A stretch of 7,114 nt of DNA from an uncultured Rickettsiales bacterium (lineage in GTDB: Bacteria > Pseudomonadota > Alphaproteobacteria > Rickettsiales > UBA1997), in NCBI GenBank assembly GCA_951800555.1, contig CATOJU010000044.1:1-7114 (forward strand). The letters run 5' to 3'. This document shows, one piece after another, positions 5,836 to 7,114 of the stretch; the first letter of the stretch is position 1, and every line of letters starts with the position of its first letter. The notes under the pieces were generated by a model. The model was not told the origin of the DNA. It did no database searches and saw only the letters and a program-made list of their open reading frames with translations. The position numbers were made by a program, and so were the translations under genes.

Positions 5836-6819
5836 ATGAAAAAAATAATTATAATTACTTTATATCTTTTTATTTTTGCAAGCAATTTATATGCGCAAAA
5901 TAATAAAGATTTTTTAAAATCTATATTTTTTAACTACGAAAACGATTCTATATTCGGTAGTGATCGATATTATAGTAATGGCATACAATTTTCTTTTGTA
6001 ACAAAAAATTTTGAAGGTCTAGAAAATAATTATATTACAAATATTTTTGATATAAAAAACAAGCATTATCATAATTTTTCTTTTGGTTTAGGACAAAAAA
6101 TATATACACCAAGTAGTATAAAAAGAGATTATTTTTTAAAATATGATAGACCATATGCTGGTTATTTATATTTTTTTGTGAATAAAACAATATTTCATGA
6201 TGAAAATAAATATGATACATTAGGAGCTACTATAGGTGCTACAGGTCCAATTTCTATGGCTAAATGGTCACAAAAAACAATCCATAGATTAATAGGCAGT
6301 CCAATTCCACAAGGTTGGAAATATCAACTTTCTAATGAGCCATTATTAATGTTTTCTTGGCTACATATGGAAACAATAAATAAACCTATACAAAATAAAT
6401 ACGATTGGAATTTAATTCCAAAATTGTTAACAAATATCGGAACACCATTTACAGATGTGAGATTAGCTTTAGAATATAGATATGGATGGAATTTGCAAAA
6501 TGATTTATCCCCAAATAAATCTACAACATTATTTACTGGAATTTTAAATAAACCTAATAATTTAAGTTATTATGCATTTTTTGAAGTTGAAGGAAATTTT
6601 GTTATATATAACACTTTTTTGGATGGAAATTTATTTAGAAAAAATAAATTTGATATTGAAAAAAAGTTATTTAGGTTTGAATTAATAATTGGTGGGGTTT
6701 TAAATTATAAAGATTTTTACACTAAAATTTCTAATATTTATTTATCAAAAGAATTTAAAGAGCAGGAACATAACCAATTAGTATTTTCCTTAACTTTTGG
6801 TTGGCTGTTTGGAAAATAA
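5836..6819 (+). CDS. lpxR: LpxR-family (DUF2219) outer-membrane lipid A deacylase
   Basis: LpxR is an outer-membrane beta-barrel hydrolase that removes the 3'-acyloxyacyl chain of lipid A and so alters LPS recognition by hosts. The 327 residues begin with a signal peptide likely cleaved after Ala20 (LYA|Q). YENDSIFGSDRYYSNG (34-49) holds Asn36-Asp37, aligned by eye with catalytic Asn9-Asp10 of Salmonella LpxR, and Ser47 in place of its Thr34. GQKIYTPSSIKRD (86-98) supplies a Lys (96) matching Lys67, followed by DRPYAG (104-109). TIHRLIGSPIPQGW (148-161) supplies His150, matching catalytic His122. Alternating strand-like segments fill the rest. The C-terminus ends in Gly-Lys, not the usual aromatic residue, though FGWLF lies just before. 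An in-frame TAA at 5830-5832 fixes the start. Activity and substrate are inferred from homology; an LPS-bearing outer membrane is implied. Confidence 0.85.
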   Translation: MKKIIIITLYLFIFASNLYAQNNKDFLKSIFFNYENDSIFGSDRYYSNGIQFSFVTKNFEGLENNYITNIFDIKNKHYHNFSFGLGQKIYTPSSIKRDYFLKYDRPYAGYLYFFVNKTIFHDENKYDTLGATIGATGPISMAKWSQKTIHRLIGSPIPQGWKYQLSNEPLLMFSWLHMETINKPIQNKYDWNLIPKLLTNIGTPFTDVRLALEYRYGWNLQNDLSPNKSTTLFTGILNKPNNLSYYAFFEVEGNFVIYNTFLDGNLFRKNKFDIEKKLFRFELIIGGVLNYKDFYTKISNIYLSKEFKEQEHNQLVFSLTFGWLFGK

Positions 6820-6845
6820 TTTTTCTAATATTCTTAATATTTTAT

Positions 6846-6865
6846 CTATTTATATATATAAATAG
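6846..6865. terminator. 20-bp A/T palindrome, possible bidirectional terminator between convergent genes
   Basis: A perfect palindrome runs from CTATTTATAT to ATATAAATAG, so RNA from either strand could form a stem of about 8 bp around a 4-nt loop. It lies 27 nt after the lpxR stop, between convergent genes, where a shared terminator is expected. Only the outermost pair is G-C and no long T tract follows directly, so the hairpin would be weak. Confidence 0.35.
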
Positions 6866-6883
6866 TTTAATATAAATAGTTTA
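6856..6883. repeat. Tandem 14-bp direct repeat, two exact copies
   Basis: ATATAAATAGTTTA occurs at 6856-6869 and again without a gap at 6870-6883. The first copy overlaps the right half of the palindrome at 6846-6865. A further perfect palindrome, AATAAATATTTATT, follows at 6886-6899. A two-copy exact tandem array of this length in noncoding DNA could be a replication-slippage product or a pair of protein sites. No function can be read from it. Confidence 0.85.
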
Positions 6884-6913
6884 GTAATAAATATTTATTT
6901 TAAAATATATTTT

Positions 6914-7105
6914 TTAAAGATATTTATCATCCTCTATTAACAATTTTATTTCTTCAAGTCTTTTTTCATCTTCTTTTAATTCTCCCACAAGAACATCTAT
7001 TTCGTTATTTTTATTATTTGCTTCTGTTACAAAATAATTTACTATATTTTTAATATAGTTTAATTCCGCAAAAAGATTATTTATTAAATTTTTCTTTTTA
7101 TTCAT
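6914..7105 (-). CDS. Small coiled-coil protein of unknown function, possibly partial at its start
   Basis: I do not recognise this gene. The visible 63 residues are rich in Lys, Asn, Glu and Leu with no signal peptide or membrane segment. The second half (about 28-60, around NEIDVLVGELKEDEKRLEE) has heptad-like spacing and would form an amphipathic helix or coiled coil. ATG at 7105 is the first visible start. The frame stays open for three more codons to the window edge (Lys, Glu, Val), so the true start may lie outside. No Shine-Dalgarno is seen upstream. It converges on lpxR across 94 bp and ends in TAA like its neighbours. Because AT-rich DNA throws up such frames, I rate it moderately; the charged, well-mixed composition differs from the Phe/Ile/Ser-rich shadow frames elsewhere in the window. 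Confidence 0.5.
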   Translation of the reverse strand: MNKKKNLINNLFAELNYIKNIVNYFVTEANNKNNEIDVLVGELKEDEKRLEEIKLLIEDDKYL

Positions 7106-7114
7106 TTTTTCTAC

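Noticed and set aside
6035..6220. Minus-strand 61-codon open frame
   Set aside because: It lies wholly antisense to lpxR, with Tyr/Phe/His-rich composition typical of a shadow frame.
114..6819. Alternative genetic code with TGA as Trp
   Set aside because: Trp is encoded by TGG throughout the recognised proteins, and all conserved domains are complete without reading through TGA. The uniform TAA stops are explained by AT bias.

Overview
The window is very AT-rich. The 113 bases before the first gene hold only 9 G or C, and coding regions use mostly A/T-ending codons. All seven open reading frames called as genes end in TAA, and Trp is encoded by TGG, so the standard bacterial code fits. A VirB10/VirB11 pair closely resembling the Rickettsiales P-type type IV secretion system (T4SS), together with alphaproteobacterial-style motifs in MurE and EngB, points to a reduced-genome, host-associated alphaproteobacterium of the Rickettsiales type. 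This placement is inferred from remembered protein patterns; no database search was run.

Layout: 1-113 is an AT-rich leader with a possible promoter and a perfect 12-bp palindrome. From 114 to 4860, four same-strand genes are tightly packed: virB10, virB11 (5-nt gap), murE (28-nt gap, GTG start) and engB (7-nt gap). This looks like one transcription unit joining T4SS structural genes to a peptidoglycan ligase and a ribosome-assembly GTPase. A 166-bp AT-rich gap (4861-5026) follows. Then comes a two-gene unit: an exported DUF3943-type protein (5027-5818) and an LpxR-family lipid A deacylase (5836-6819), 17 nt apart. A 94-bp gap with palindromes and a tandem 14-bp repeat separates this unit from a small convergent minus-strand coiled-coil ORF (6914-7105) that may continue past the right edge.

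Functional reading: VirB10 spans both membranes and forms the T4SS outer-membrane channel, and VirB11 is its cytoplasmic ATPase. MurE makes the peptidoglycan tripeptide precursor. The LpxR-like enzyme and its DUF3943 partner would act at the outer membrane, possibly on lipid A. Apart from EngB and the small unknown ORF, the window is a cell-envelope region. I see no mobile element, CRISPR array, tRNA or rRNA. The best leads are the Thr-rich loop in the VirB10 antenna, the non-canonical motifs of MurE, the DUF3943-LpxR pairing, and the unusual gene neighbourhood. I found no clear-cut new multi-gene system.
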